Origin: G039029935 sp039029935
Lineage (GTDB): Bacteria > Chloroflexota > Anaerolineae > Caldilineales > Caldilineaceae
Reading direction: 5' to 3'
Assembly (NCBI GenBank): GCA_039029935.1
Contig: JBCCFC010000037.1
Span: 1-22,391, forward strand
DNA: 22,391 bases
Shown here: one piece after another, positions 1 through 8,145 of the stretch
Layout: each line of letters begins with the position of its first letter
Numbering within the stretch: the first letter of the stretch is position 1
Made by a program: the position numbers and the translations under genes
Notes under the pieces: model-generated
Databases searched by the model: none
What the model was told of the DNA's origin: nothing
Seen by the model: only the letters and a program-made list of their open reading frames with translations

Positions 1-1
1 A

Positions 2-685
2 TCAAAACTAAAGACGAAGCAAAGCGAGACCTCAACGATCTTACTCCCATCAAACCCACATGCAATCTATGTAATCGGACGTGATAACAACAGCGATATT
101 GTGATTCCACACCCTGCAATATCAAATTTGCATGTGGAAATTTGTTATGACTATTACTTTTTTATCAATGATAAAAGTAGAAATGGAACCTTTGTCAATG
201 GTGAACGCATTATCGGCGGACGGGAACAACGGCTACTTGATCGGGATCAAATCGCATTTGCAAATGAAGCCGCCATATTTGAATTTAGGACACCAAAACA
301 AGATAGCAGAATCACAACAATCGCTGTCAAAACGGATCGTATGTCTATTTTACATTATGATAATGAACATGATTTATTTTATTTACATGAACAATTAATT
401 GAACTAGCACCTCAACAAAAACGATTTCTAAAGACATTATATGATATTTATTGGCATAAAGCTGCCCCATGTGACTATGTTACACTGCAATCTAAAATAT
501 GGCCGCCAAGGGGTGAGCTTGAGCATTTGGACAATCGTAAACAAGATTTAAGTCGAATCAAAGCCGAAACGCAGAAGGTGATTTCTGCCGTTGATGATAG
601 ACAAAATCCAGCCATCGAAATTCGTAATATTCGCGGGACAGGATATGCATTGCTAATTGAAGATCAAATTGAACCGCCAGACTAA
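2..685 (+). CDS. FHA domain plus winged-helix DNA-binding regulator (5' partial)
   Basis: The reading frame is open to the left edge, so the start is missing; a GTG at 101 lies inside the FHA domain and is not a credible start. The frame reads an FHA core: IGRDNNSDIVIP, then PAISNLHVEI, then SRNGTFVNGERI, the phosphothreonine-binding loops with the family's GR, S..H and NGT..N elements. After a linker, the last 95 residues resemble an OmpR/PhoB-type winged helix: the segment LAPQQKRFLKTLY and the final wing IEIRNIRGTGYALLIED, matching the usual I-R-T-V-R-G-x-G-Y hairpin. Such proteins couple Ser/Thr-kinase signalling to transcription in the cytoplasm; no kinase is visible here. Another frame also reads plausibly over bases 1-57 (DEAKRDLNDLTPIKP), so the true N-terminus is uncertain. 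A strong terminator follows 66 bp after the stop. The family call is firm; target genes are unknown. Confidence 0.82.
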   Translation, partial: SKLKTKQSETSTILLPSNPHAIYVIGRDNNSDIVIPHPAISNLHVEICYDYYFFINDKSRNGTFVNGERIIGGREQRLLDRDQIAFANEAAIFEFRTPKQDSRITTIAVKTDRMSILHYDNEHDLFYLHEQLIELAPQQKRFLKTLYDIYWHKAAPCDYVTLQSKIWPPRGELEHLDNRKQDLSRIKAETQKVISAVDDRQNPAIEIRNIRGTGYALLIEDQIEPPD

Positions 686-750
686 ATGTCCAATTATTTG
701 GCTAATAAAACATTAAAAATCACCTTTAGAATTGTATTGGTTATTCGAGA

Positions 751-788
751 AAAGGGTTGGCCTGTTTAAACAGGCCAACCCTTTTTTT
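751..788 (+). terminator. Rho-independent terminator after the FHA regulator gene
   Basis: A 14-bp perfect stem (AAAGGGTTGGCCTG at 751-764 with its complement at 771-784) closes a TTTAAA loop and runs into seven T residues ending at 788. The stem is GC-rich at its base and clearly of intrinsic-terminator type. It closes the transcript of the regulator. Confidence 0.9.
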
Positions 789-801
789 AATGTCATTTTA
801 A

Positions 802-963
802 TTCTTCGCAAATCCGAAGGGTTTCCCTGATGAATTGCGCCACGTTTACACCTATGATAAAGGCAAGTTCACAACCAATACCAAAAACGCTCTGCAAACA
901 CGGATGGAAGGCTCAATTGGGCGTGTCAACGCAGAGCCAATATTTATCACTACACTGCAATAA
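802..963 (+). pseudogene. Possible remnant of an unrecognised coding sequence
   Basis: Between a TAA at 799-801 and a TAA at 961-963 there is a 53-codon frame without an ATG. It reads like protein: FFANPKGFPDELRHVYTYD, then KGKFTTNTKNALQTRMEG and SIGRVNAEPIFITTLQ. It follows directly on the terminator of the upstream gene and ends 27 bp before the NYN gene. No start codon or ribosome-binding site is visible, so it looks like the 3' end of a deleted gene. I do not recognise the family. It may also be chance. Confidence 0.25.
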
Positions 964-989
964 ATAGCTTATAACTCAGGAGACCAAAT

Positions 990-2453
990 ATGAATACAAA
1001 CCAACACGGAACAGAAAACATCGACCGCGATCCAAAGATGGCAGAAAACGAACACCGTCATCCGAAAATTGATGCAGAAAAAGAAAATATACGTACACAA
1101 CGTTTACTTCGTCTGCTAGCTCAACGACAAACATTGATGCCTATTCTCAATCAGGATGCCCCAGTTGGGGTTGATGTATCCAACAATCAAGCATTTGACG
1201 TTCAAAGTAATTCTGGTGTAATACCACAGCTTACGAATAATGCGTTGATGCTGAGCTATCAGATGCCATCTGTAAGATTTGACGTAGAAAACCCCCTGTA
1301 CACAGTCACTTCAAATCCGAATACACAGGGGGCTATAGGCTCACCAATATCATATGCACCAGCAAGGTTAGTTAGTACAAAACCCGGTAGTCACCTGCCA
1401 AGCACTCTTCTGCCTGACACCCTCAGCAAGCCTGGAACAGCAGGTGTTTGGCTAGATGTCGAAAACCTACTCATCAGTTTGGAAAAACAGCATGGCATTT
1501 GGCCAAGTACACAGGAGTTTGTTGAAGCCTTAGATCAAGCAAAAGATGACTTGGCGAAAAAGTTGCCACATGTTGATAGGGTTCTGAAATCCCGTGGCTT
1601 TTGTGATTTTTTTCACTTGGAAGAACAATTTGGTCGCAATCTACAACGTAACTTAGCAGAGTTACAAGTAGATACCCGCTACCTAGTCAGTACGCCAGGC
1701 AAAAATAGTGCAGATATGAAAATGATAAATGATATTCATGAAGCTCTTTACCGAGAGCCCAACTTACAAACAGTCATTATGGGTACAGGTGATAGTGACT
1801 TCCTAGACATCGTCGAAATAGCGCATAGCCATAACAAGAACGTCGGCATCATCGCTGTAAGCAACTCTCTCAGCAAGCAGTTGCATAATAGAGCAGATGA
1901 AGTTGTATTCTTGGACTCGTACTTCACCCAATGGAAATCCCACGCTACTGCAAGCCCAGCAAAGGTTACACCAAATCATAAGCACATCGATCTGATGATG
2001 CGTTTGGCACTAAAATTTTATCAGAACAATTGGACGTATGCGTTTATGTGGGGATTAACAGATATTGCCCCTGTAGAAGAGTGGCAACCACTGGTCAAGG
2101 ATGGATTGCTGCGCAGAGATAAGAAAAGCGAGAAGCGAAAATTGGAATTCAATACAGGAAACAAGTTCGCACAAGCTATAGAGTATTTTGTTCCTTGGAT
2201 CATTAGACGTGTTGATGGCCTAATACAGGGGCAAGTAGAAACAGGCCAGAAGGAGTACATTGATACCAACTTTCTTGTCAATGGAATTCTAAGAGATGGC
2301 GAATGTAAGAGTTGGGGTATCGGCAAGGACCGGCGGGACGCAGCTAAATGGTTGGAGGCGGCAGCACAAGCTGGGTGCATTATGAAAGAGTCTCGACGGC
2401 ACTTCAATAAGTCTGGTAAAATAGTTGATACTTGGTGGCCTGCTAAGAAATGA
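990..2453 (+). CDS. NYN-domain (LabA/DUF88, PIN-like) predicted ribonuclease
   Basis: A 487-aa cytoplasmic protein. Residues 1-145 are low complexity, hydrophilic and rich in N, Q and P, probably disordered. Residues 150-312 form an NYN domain: GVWLDVENLL (D156, N159), NSADMKMINDI (D242, D248) and GTGDSDFLDIV (D268, D270) supply the acidic metal-binding cluster shared with PIN nucleases, and the domain ends with NRADEVVFLDSYF. Residues 330-487 form a basic, Trp-rich C-terminal module (W348, W354 and later Trp residues) that resembles a winged-helix or RNA-binding tail of the kind often attached to NYN domains; that part is inferred. AGGAG at 978-982 supports this ATG. The gene is monocistronic, with its own terminator about 55 bp downstream. 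The likely role is RNA cleavage or decay; the substrate is unknown. Confidence 0.85.
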   Translation: MNTNQHGTENIDRDPKMAENEHRHPKIDAEKENIRTQRLLRLLAQRQTLMPILNQDAPVGVDVSNNQAFDVQSNSGVIPQLTNNALMLSYQMPSVRFDVENPLYTVTSNPNTQGAIGSPISYAPARLVSTKPGSHLPSTLLPDTLSKPGTAGVWLDVENLLISLEKQHGIWPSTQEFVEALDQAKDDLAKKLPHVDRVLKSRGFCDFFHLEEQFGRNLQRNLAELQVDTRYLVSTPGKNSADMKMINDIHEALYREPNLQTVIMGTGDSDFLDIVEIAHSHNKNVGIIAVSNSLSKQLHNRADEVVFLDSYFTQWKSHATASPAKVTPNHKHIDLMMRLALKFYQNNWTYAFMWGLTDIAPVEEWQPLVKDGLLRRDKKSEKRKLEFNTGNKFAQAIEYFVPWIIRRVDGLIQGQVETGQKEYIDTNFLVNGILRDGECKSWGIGKDRRDAAKWLEAAAQAGCIMKESRRHFNKSGKIVDTWWPAKK

Positions 2454-2506
2454 GCGTGAATTAAGACGATTGGCAAAAGCGGTTCTCGTCAAATAAAACC
2501 CAAAAC

Positions 2507-2551
2507 AAAAAGAGGGGCTGTGCTAGAAAACGCTAGCGCAGCCCCTCTTTT
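2507..2551 (+). terminator. Rho-independent terminator after the NYN gene
   Basis: A stem of about 16 bp (AGAGGGGCTGTGCTAG at 2511-2526 against CTAGCGCAGCCCCTCT at 2533-2548, one G·T wobble) closes an AAAACG loop and ends in a T-run, with A residues on the 5' side. The symmetric A/T flanks could let it work in both directions, but there is no convergent gene to need that. Confidence 0.88.
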
Positions 2552-2880
2552 CATACCACACAAGGAGAAAACCATTGAAAACCCATTACCCAATCCATCT
2601 AAAGTTTATCATAGGGTTGCGGCGAATGCATCGGCATTCTGTCGAGTTGAGATGAGGCGTTTGATGGATTACGAGACAAACATCCGCTCGGTCAAATGAT
2701 GGTATCGCCTTGAGTCTATTATCATATCAAACATCTCCGCCTCGTATATTCACGTTCGATACGCCCTTTGATATTAACTACACGATGTAAGTCGACCATC
2801 ATCACAAAATGCGGTGTGATATTCCCTGTCTATCATCATTCTGTTTATTCAAAATTTATAGAATTAAACTTACGTTTAGC
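2552..2880. other. Intergenic stretch without a convincing gene
   Basis: No long reliable frame was found. Just after the terminator an AAGGAG at 2562-2567 is correctly placed before a TTG at 2575 that opens a 26-codon frame ending TGA at 2655 (reads MKTHYPIHLKFIIGLRRMHR then HSVELR if initiated). It could be a truncated gene start or a leader peptide, but there is no other support. A 103-codon frame from a TTG at 2768 runs through the promoter region of the next gene, has no ribosome-binding site and is judged non-coding. Confidence 0.4.
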
Positions 2881-2891
2881 TATTAATATTT

Positions 2892-2930
2892 CAGAGAGTT
2901 TTCGGAGTAATTCCGGAGTAATTTCGGAGT
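2892..2930 (+). promoter_or_regulatory. Array of 11-bp direct repeats (CGGAGT boxes), candidate activator site
   Basis: CGGAGT occurs at 2903-2908, 2914-2919 and 2925-2930, exactly 11 bp apart, within units CGGAGTAATTC, CGGAGTAATTT and CGGAGTCATAC. A degenerate unit CAGAGA at 2892 keeps the phase. One box per helical turn is the site architecture of OmpR/PhoB-type winged-helix activators and SARP proteins, which bind as head-to-tail multimers. The last box overlaps the -35 position of the TATACT promoter at 2951. The binding protein is unknown; the FHA/winged-helix regulator at the left edge is one candidate. Confidence 0.6.
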
Positions 2931-2956
2931 CATACCAGCCCAACTTCGTGTATACT
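2928..2956 (+). promoter_or_regulatory. Predicted activator-dependent promoter of the heme lipoprotein gene
   Basis: TATACT at 2951-2956 is a good -10 box, directly preceded by TG. Seventeen bases upstream the -35 position (2928-2933) reads AGTCAT, a poor match overlapped by the last CGGAGT box, which suggests the activator replaces -35 contacts. Transcription would begin near 2963 and give a leader of about 178 nt before the ATG at 3141. A second TATACT at 3117-3122 lies too close to the start codon to be convincing. The ten bases AACTGTCACA recur at 2967-2976 and 3094-3103 in the leader. Confidence 0.45.
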
Positions 2957-3140
2957 ATACGTATGCAACTGTCACACCAATTCGGTATGGTAAAGGTGTC
3001 ATGGATGCTTGTAGACCGTTGGGCATTTATCCATCGTTCGCGTTCAGTGAATGATTATATGTGTCCTTCTAGCTGGTGAACGTTTATAAAATAAACTGTC
3101 ACAACTTAGGGAACAATATACTAGTACAAGGAGTAATATT

Positions 3141-5129
3141 ATGAGTACAATTAACAGTCGTCTCTGGATTATTACTGGTGTTCTGGTCTGTTTAGCCTTC
3201 TTTGTCTTGAGCTGCAGTGGTGTTGAGGAACCTGCTGTAGAACCGGCTGCTGAATCTACGGTAGAGCCAACGGTTATGCCAACAGATGAAACAGCGGAAG
3301 AAGATGCAGAGGGGGAACTAGCAGAAGAAGCCAAAATCGAAGATGAGCCAAGCGATGATGCGGGTACAGCGCATTGTGATGCAGACGGCACGGTGTTGAA
3401 TATCAATTGTCCTGCACTACCAAATACGCCATCAATGCCGGAAAAAAATCATGGTCCTCACTATAGTTATGATACCTTTGCCTGGAATAGTTTCATTGCG
3501 TTGAATTGGTCAGCTATAGACCCTGAGACGCATAACTATCAGCGCGGATTTCCTGATGTGAGTAAACCATTCACAGCTACACAGCATAATGATCTGGTCG
3601 TATGGGAGACTTACAAAGAGAAGCGAGAAATTTTTCCACCCGTTGGGTCCACTGCCGTCCCTGACGCTTGGAATAGCAAACCCAACTACAACTTAGACGG
3701 TCAGGACGTTCCCTTCTGTTCCAATGTCTCTGAAGAAGAGAAGACGAAGATGGTGGATCGCTTTTTTGCCCAAGGATCGAAACTTGTCTACGACACACTC
3801 GATGAAACGATTGAGGTAGCCTCAGAGGCCCTAGAAACACAAGCGCAGTTGTGCGGCGGCTATATTGAGCCAGATCAGGTCGAAAATATGTGTGATGGCA
3901 GTGAAAGTGAGCCACTCTGTTGCAAGGTTCCACACCAAGTCGTTGGTCCAAGGGTATGGAAAGGGCAACCAGCACAAGGTGGTCGGCCAGTGCTCTATGA
4001 AGTAAAACTTAATTATGACTTTTTTAACTATGTAGACACTCATAAGTACTATTCAGATGATATTGCAACATCCGCAGCACAAGTGAAAAACATTACACTA
4101 CCGTGGCGAACAAACGCGGGGGAAGCACCTGGTCGCAGTCAAAATCCAGGCGTAACAAATTATGATGCCCAAGCTTGTGTAACGGATTACTATACAAAGG
4201 TCATCTCGGATCCTGGTGGTGATCACAAGCCCTGTTTGACCGGTGCAATCCAAACCAAGTCAGCGTGGTTGATGCTTGATGACAGTGAAGACCACACCCA
4301 ATATCATACGGCAGATGCTTACTATTACAAGACTGAAAAAGATTCTAATAACAAAGAAATCACCTGTAAACAACCAGCAACCTTTGGATTGATCGGTCTT
4401 CACATTATCCAACGAATCCACACCGGAACATCAGGTTCGGACAATTTTGGCCCGCAGGGTGGTACCTTTATTTTTGCCACGTGGGAGCATGTGGGTAACG
4501 ATGCAGCGGGATTTACATATGCAAACTATCTCGTCAATAATTCAGAAACGATAACAACGCAATCTTTTCCAGCCATCACACATACCTTACCGCTTACCCG
4601 CCGTTACCCCATCTCAACAGGCACCCAAACGGTCAATACACGGGTACATGAGGCTCTTGGATGTCCAGGCAGTGTCTGGTGTAACTATCAGCTTATCGGT
4701 ACACAATTTCACGCTGATAATGCGGTCGAAACCTTTACGAGTTTACCCCTTCCAAAGTCCAATAACGATCCTAGTGATTATGGACAGGCGTTCTATTTGG
4801 CTAATTTGGTCATTGAAAGCAATGTCGGTCTTCAGCAGTTTCAAGGGTTACCACCCGAGACAATTCCAATAGGGGATTTTAAAACTACGAAAAACACCAA
4901 TGACACAACCAACTTTGATCGTAGTGCTGACAACTTGAATTTCAATGTGAACCAAGGTGGTAACTCATATAACATGGGCGGTTGTATGGGCTGTCATGGC
5001 GTGGCTCAGTTAAAAGGGTATTCGTTTAGCTTTGTCTTGTTGAATGGTCAGCGGGGTTCGACGACTGATACACAGACAAACTTTGAAGTGCCTCCGCAGC
5101 CATTGCCAGCAGCAATACCGAAGCCATAG
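3141..5129 (+). CDS. Secreted lipoprotein with C-terminal single-heme CxxCH motif
   Basis: A 662-aa protein. Residues 1-25 form a lipoprotein signal: a hydrophobic stretch ending FVLSC, with C25 the likely lipidated residue. Residues 27-75 are an acidic Pro/Glu/Thr-rich tether. The body starts at about residue 100 with YDTFAWNSFIALNW, a motif I associate with a poorly characterised family of cytochrome-c-like outer-surface proteins. It has many Cys residues (for example C-x-C-C-K near residue 260), so disulfides are possible. The C-terminus carries GGCMGCHGVAQ (C615, C618, H619), a covalent heme c attachment motif, followed by SFSFVLL. An extracytoplasmic redox or electron-transfer role is inferred; no substrate can be named. 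AAGGAG lies about 7 bp before the ATG. The gene stands alone behind an 11-bp-phased activator site. Confidence 0.75.
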   Translation: MSTINSRLWIITGVLVCLAFFVLSCSGVEEPAVEPAAESTVEPTVMPTDETAEEDAEGELAEEAKIEDEPSDDAGTAHCDADGTVLNINCPALPNTPSMPEKNHGPHYSYDTFAWNSFIALNWSAIDPETHNYQRGFPDVSKPFTATQHNDLVVWETYKEKREIFPPVGSTAVPDAWNSKPNYNLDGQDVPFCSNVSEEEKTKMVDRFFAQGSKLVYDTLDETIEVASEALETQAQLCGGYIEPDQVENMCDGSESEPLCCKVPHQVVGPRVWKGQPAQGGRPVLYEVKLNYDFFNYVDTHKYYSDDIATSAAQVKNITLPWRTNAGEAPGRSQNPGVTNYDAQACVTDYYTKVISDPGGDHKPCLTGAIQTKSAWLMLDDSEDHTQYHTADAYYYKTEKDSNNKEITCKQPATFGLIGLHIIQRIHTGTSGSDNFGPQGGTFIFATWEHVGNDAAGFTYANYLVNNSETITTQSFPAITHTLPLTRRYPISTGTQTVNTRVHEALGCPGSVWCNYQLIGTQFHADNAVETFTSLPLPKSNNDPSDYGQAFYLANLVIESNVGLQQFQGLPPETIPIGDFKTTKNTNDTTNFDRSADNLNFNVNQGGNSYNMGGCMGCHGVAQLKGYSFSFVLLNGQRGSTTDTQTNFEVPPQPLPAAIPKP

Positions 5130-5178
5130 TAGGAGGGTAGCAGAAAATTTCGGGATGAGGGCTAAATAATATGCATAA

Positions 5179-5235
5179 ACATGACTGGCAAGTCGGGGCA
5201 AATCTAGTGTATCTGTCCAGACTTGCCAGTCATGT
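5179..5235. terminator. Long inverted repeat between convergent genes, possible bidirectional terminator
   Basis: Arms 5179-5200 and 5214-5235 pair over 22 bp with two imperfections; the outer 16 bp (ACATGACTGGCAAGTC and its complement) are perfect, and the loop is 13 nt. It sits between the stop of the rightward lipoprotein gene (5129) and that of the leftward oxidoreductase (5273). A T-rich stretch follows a few bases later on the + strand, but there is no clean T-run on either side. It could equally be a small repeat element. Confidence 0.5.
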
Positions 5236-5272
5236 GTTAAAAATTTATTTTCAAGGATGGTCTGGAATGGTT

Positions 5273-7312
5273 TCAAAAAGCCGAACACAACCGCAACGAA
5301 TCATAAATCGCCGCATGAATATTCCGGCTTGTTACCGCATCCCCCACGCGAAACAACATGAATCGACCATCCGGTTGATGCGTAATCGTCTGAGACTGTA
5401 CGGCTATCAGTGCTGTCAAATCGGTTTCACCCAAGTTGGTTGAGTGTGATTTGAGGGCGAAGTAGAGGTCGTCGTTGGGCACAGTGCCATGCTCGCAGAT
5501 GATTTGGTCAATCTGGCGGCTTTCTTCCAAGTGCGAATATTCATGCTCAAATACCACATTTAGGCTATCACCGTCCTCCGCGACATGCAACAGACGCAGG
5601 TTTGTCGTGATTTTGACATGCTGCTTGTGCAGATGCTCCATGTAGGTAGCAAAGTTTGTGCCACCTAGCTCTTGTCCAATAGCATTTTCAGGCGTCACAA
5701 GCTCGACGGTGCTGCCGTGTTCAGCGACGACTTCGGCACAAGAGACAGCCTGATGCCCCGATAAATCGTCATAGATGAGGACATTCTGGCCGATGGGAAC
5801 GACCTTGTTCAGTATATCCCATGTACTCACCACCAAATCGCTGCCGTCAAAATAGCCCTTGTTGGGCGAGCCACCTGTTGCCACGACTACATAGTCGGGT
5901 GATTCTGCCAGCACCATGTCGGGGGTCGCTCTCGTATTGGTGCGCACATCCACGCCAAGTAGCCGCACTTCGCTATCGAGCCAGCCAACAATCTCTTGCA
6001 ACTGCGCCCGCCATGTCGCTTTGGCGGCAATGTTGACCTGCCCGCCTGTCTCCTCATTGGCTTCAAACAGCACGACAGAGTGCCCGCGTTCTGCACTCAC
6101 CCGCGCCGCTTCCAAGCCTGCTGGCCCGCCGCCGATGACGACAACGGTTTTGCGCTCATCGGCCTTTTCGTGGCGATGGTTCATGGTGGCTTCACGACCG
6201 CTGGCTGCATTTTGGATACAAAAGGCTTGTCCACCTTTGTAGAGTCGGTCGATACAGTAGTTGGCGCCCACACAGCGTCGAATGCGGTGAGGTTCATTGG
6301 TCTCCAGCTTGCGGACGATGTAGGGGTCGGTCAGATGCGCCCGTGTCATCGTCACCATATCGAGATGATCCTCGTTGATGATTTTTGCTGCCGTTTCAAC
6401 ATCGGATATGCGTCCTGCATGGAAAACGGGAATATCGACTCGGTCCCGAACACCCGCGGCCAAATACAAGAATGGGGCGAGGCCATGCTTCATGTTGGGG
6501 ATAAAGTTAATCAGTGTCTGATAATTTTCGGCTGCACCCTGTGCAATATTGAGAAAATCAACCAGTCCAGAATCAGCAATGGCTTGCGCAACCTGCACGC
6601 ATTCGATGGCATCTAGCCCACCCTTGACCATTTCATCACCTGCCAAACGGATGCCGACGACAAACCCTGGCCCAACCGCCGAGCGTATCGCCTGCAACAC
6701 CTCCAGCACAAAGCGTGTGCGTTGCTCGATTGGGCCACCATAGTCATCATCACGCAGATTGGTGTGGCCTGCTAAAAATTGAGAGATGAGGTGAGAGCCG
6801 CTACCAGAGACTTCAACGCCATCAAGATGGCCCTCTTTGCAATGCAGTGCGGCCTTGGCGTAGTCATCAAGGATGCGCGGGAAGTCCCACTCCTCCATGG
6901 GCTTGGGGAAGGAGCGATGTTCTGGTTCGCGGCGATTGGAGGCGGAGACAGGTGGGAGCCAGTGACCTGAATCCCAGCGTGTACGCCGCCCCATATGTGA
7001 AATTTGGCACATGAGCTTGGCACCATGACGATGAATGCGTTCGGAAAACTGCTGAAAATAAGGGACAATCCGGGCTTCACCAACGGATAGCTGACCAAAG
7101 GATGCTGGGCAATCGGGTGAGATGGTTGAAGAGCCACCAAACATGGTCAACGCGATGCCACCTTTGGCCTTTTCTTCATGATAAAGCTGATACTGTTCCT
7201 GTGGCATCCCATCGAGCGCATAGGCTGGTGCGTGAGCACTGCTCATGATGCGATTTTTGAGTGTCAGATGTTTGAGTTGAAAAGGTGTGAGTAGTTTGCT
7301 GTAGTCTGTCAT
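5273..7312 (-). CDS. Old-Yellow-Enzyme-type NADH:flavin / 2,4-dienoyl-CoA reductase-family oxidoreductase with a degenerate Fe-S motif
   Basis: A 679-aa protein laid out like trimethylamine dehydrogenase and FadH. Residues 8-340 form an FMN-binding TIM barrel (LTPFQLKHLTLKNRI; QFLAGHTNLRDDDYGGPIEQR). The Fe-S motif region is C347-V-G-A350-N-Y-C353 with a later C365. A nucleotide-binding domain begins VVVIGGGPAGLEAA (394-399) and runs to the end. The usual four-Cys cluster has Ala at its second position; I recall the CVGA.YCIDR form from the N-methylproline/dimethylglycine demethylase-like branch, so a demethylase or amine-oxidising role is possible. I chose the ATG at 7312 because GAGAGG precedes it; an upstream GTG at 7348 in the same frame adds 12 residues without family support. 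It lies 65 bp downstream of the LUD-domain gene, probably in the same operon. The substrate is unproven. Confidence 0.85.
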   Translation of the reverse strand: MTDYSKLLTPFQLKHLTLKNRIMSSAHAPAYALDGMPQEQYQLYHEEKAKGGIALTMFGGSSTISPDCPASFGQLSVGEARIVPYFQQFSERIHRHGAKLMCQISHMGRRTRWDSGHWLPPVSASNRREPEHRSFPKPMEEWDFPRILDDYAKAALHCKEGHLDGVEVSGSGSHLISQFLAGHTNLRDDDYGGPIEQRTRFVLEVLQAIRSAVGPGFVVGIRLAGDEMVKGGLDAIECVQVAQAIADSGLVDFLNIAQGAAENYQTLINFIPNMKHGLAPFLYLAAGVRDRVDIPVFHAGRISDVETAAKIINEDHLDMVTMTRAHLTDPYIVRKLETNEPHRIRRCVGANYCIDRLYKGGQAFCIQNAASGREATMNHRHEKADERKTVVVIGGGPAGLEAARVSAERGHSVVLFEANEETGGQVNIAAKATWRAQLQEIVGWLDSEVRLLGVDVRTNTRATPDMVLAESPDYVVVATGGSPNKGYFDGSDLVVSTWDILNKVVPIGQNVLIYDDLSGHQAVSCAEVVAEHGSTVELVTPENAIGQELGGTNFATYMEHLHKQHVKITTNLRLLHVAEDGDSLNVVFEHEYSHLEESRQIDQIICEHGTVPNDDLYFALKSHSTNLGETDLTALIAVQSQTITHQPDGRFMLFRVGDAVTSRNIHAAIYDSLRLCSAF

Positions 7313-7377
7313 GTTGCCTCTCATATTTTCTTTTTGGCTGTTCGACACAAATAGTTTTCCATGGGGACGGCATGTTG

Positions 7378-8145
7378 TTACTCATTGGATTTAAACAAAA
7401 TTGCGTGGACAAATTTGGGGCCATGTACACCCAGTGTCAAGGTCCCTTCAATATCAGCGGACTTACTGGGTCCGCTAATCATGGATAGATTGGCGTGATT
7501 GCGCATCAGCGAGGTCATTTCATTGTTGCCGCGTTGAGTACGCACCCAATCTTCCATTGTTGGATAGAGTTTGTTGAATGGAATCAGCGCGATGTGGCGA
7601 ATGGGCAGGAGGCTGGCAGAGCGGCTGGTCTGCGGTCGTGTCACCATCATCATGGAGCCAGTGCTGGCAAAGGCAGCTTCCACACCCGTCAGTCCATAAC
7701 GAATCAGGCGCACTTGATCACGGCTCTCCTGTGAGCGCAGTTCTGCGGGTGAGACAAGGTTGATGCCCATATCACTAAATGTGTCCTGCAATCCAGATAC
7801 AGGTAACGCATCTTGTGACCAGCTCAATACAGAACGCGTGTAGTTCAAATTATGACGCGTCCCTTTACGCGCCATTTCCTCTGTACGCATCCAGTCCAGA
7901 AGCCGATTGGTCAACGCCAGTCGTGCTTCAATCGCCGTCTCGACAATTTCGTATGTCCCCTGTAAATTCTCTAGTTCCTGCCCAAAACGAAGAGCCAATG
8001 ATTGGATATCGGTTTCGTTGGCGACAAGTGGCGCGGTAACATTCATGTGGTCCAGCAGCGGTGGCGGGTTGTAGCTGGGAAATGGTAGGACCGGCTTGTT
8101 GAGTGCTGTACGTAGTTTGGTTAAGATTTGATTGCGTGTATCCAT
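7378..8145 (-). CDS. lutC: LUD-domain protein, LutC/YkgG family
   Basis: A 255-aa protein. The C-terminal part has the family signature: YGLTGVEAAFASTGSMMM, then a hydrophobic core with RHIALIPFNKLYPTMEDW, and SGPSKSADIEGTLTLGVHGPK with the terminal VHAILF. LutC acts with LutA and LutB in L-lactate oxidation in Bacillus, but no lutA or lutB is in this window, so here it is a stand-alone LUD protein beside a flavin oxidoreductase. Its start overlaps the end of the upstream nuclease-like gene by 25 bp, and no clear ribosome-binding site lies before the ATG, suggesting translational coupling. The symbol refers to the family; function in lactate use is an inference. The nearby lar genes make a lactate link attractive but do not prove it. 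Confidence 0.8.
   Translation of the reverse strand: MDTRNQILTKLRTALNKPVLPFPSYNPPPLLDHMNVTAPLVANETDIQSLALRFGQELENLQGTYEIVETAIEARLALTNRLLDWMRTEEMARKGTRHNLNYTRSVLSWSQDALPVSGLQDTFSDMGINLVSPAELRSQESRDQVRLIRYGLTGVEAAFASTGSMMMVTRPQTSRSASLLPIRHIALIPFNKLYPTMEDWVRTQRGNNEMTSLMRNHANLSMISGPSKSADIEGTLTLGVHGPKFVHAILFKSNE

Noticed and set aside
1292..1331. CCCCCTGT/ACAGGGGG inverted repeat within the NYN gene
   Set aside because: Only 8 bp of pairing in a coding region, over a long loop, with no regulatory context.
2768..3079. 103-codon rightward frame upstream of the heme lipoprotein
   Set aside because: It starts with a TTG lacking a ribosome-binding site, has unlikely composition, and runs through the 11-bp repeats and the predicted promoter.
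3044..3406. 120-codon minus-strand frame rich in Ser and Val opposite the lipoprotein N-terminus
   Set aside because: It is the mirror of the acidic Pro/Glu/Thr tether on the other strand; no start signal.
5996..6616. 206-codon rightward frame inside the oxidoreductase gene
   Set aside because: It lies wholly antisense to a clear enzyme gene and shows no family motifs.
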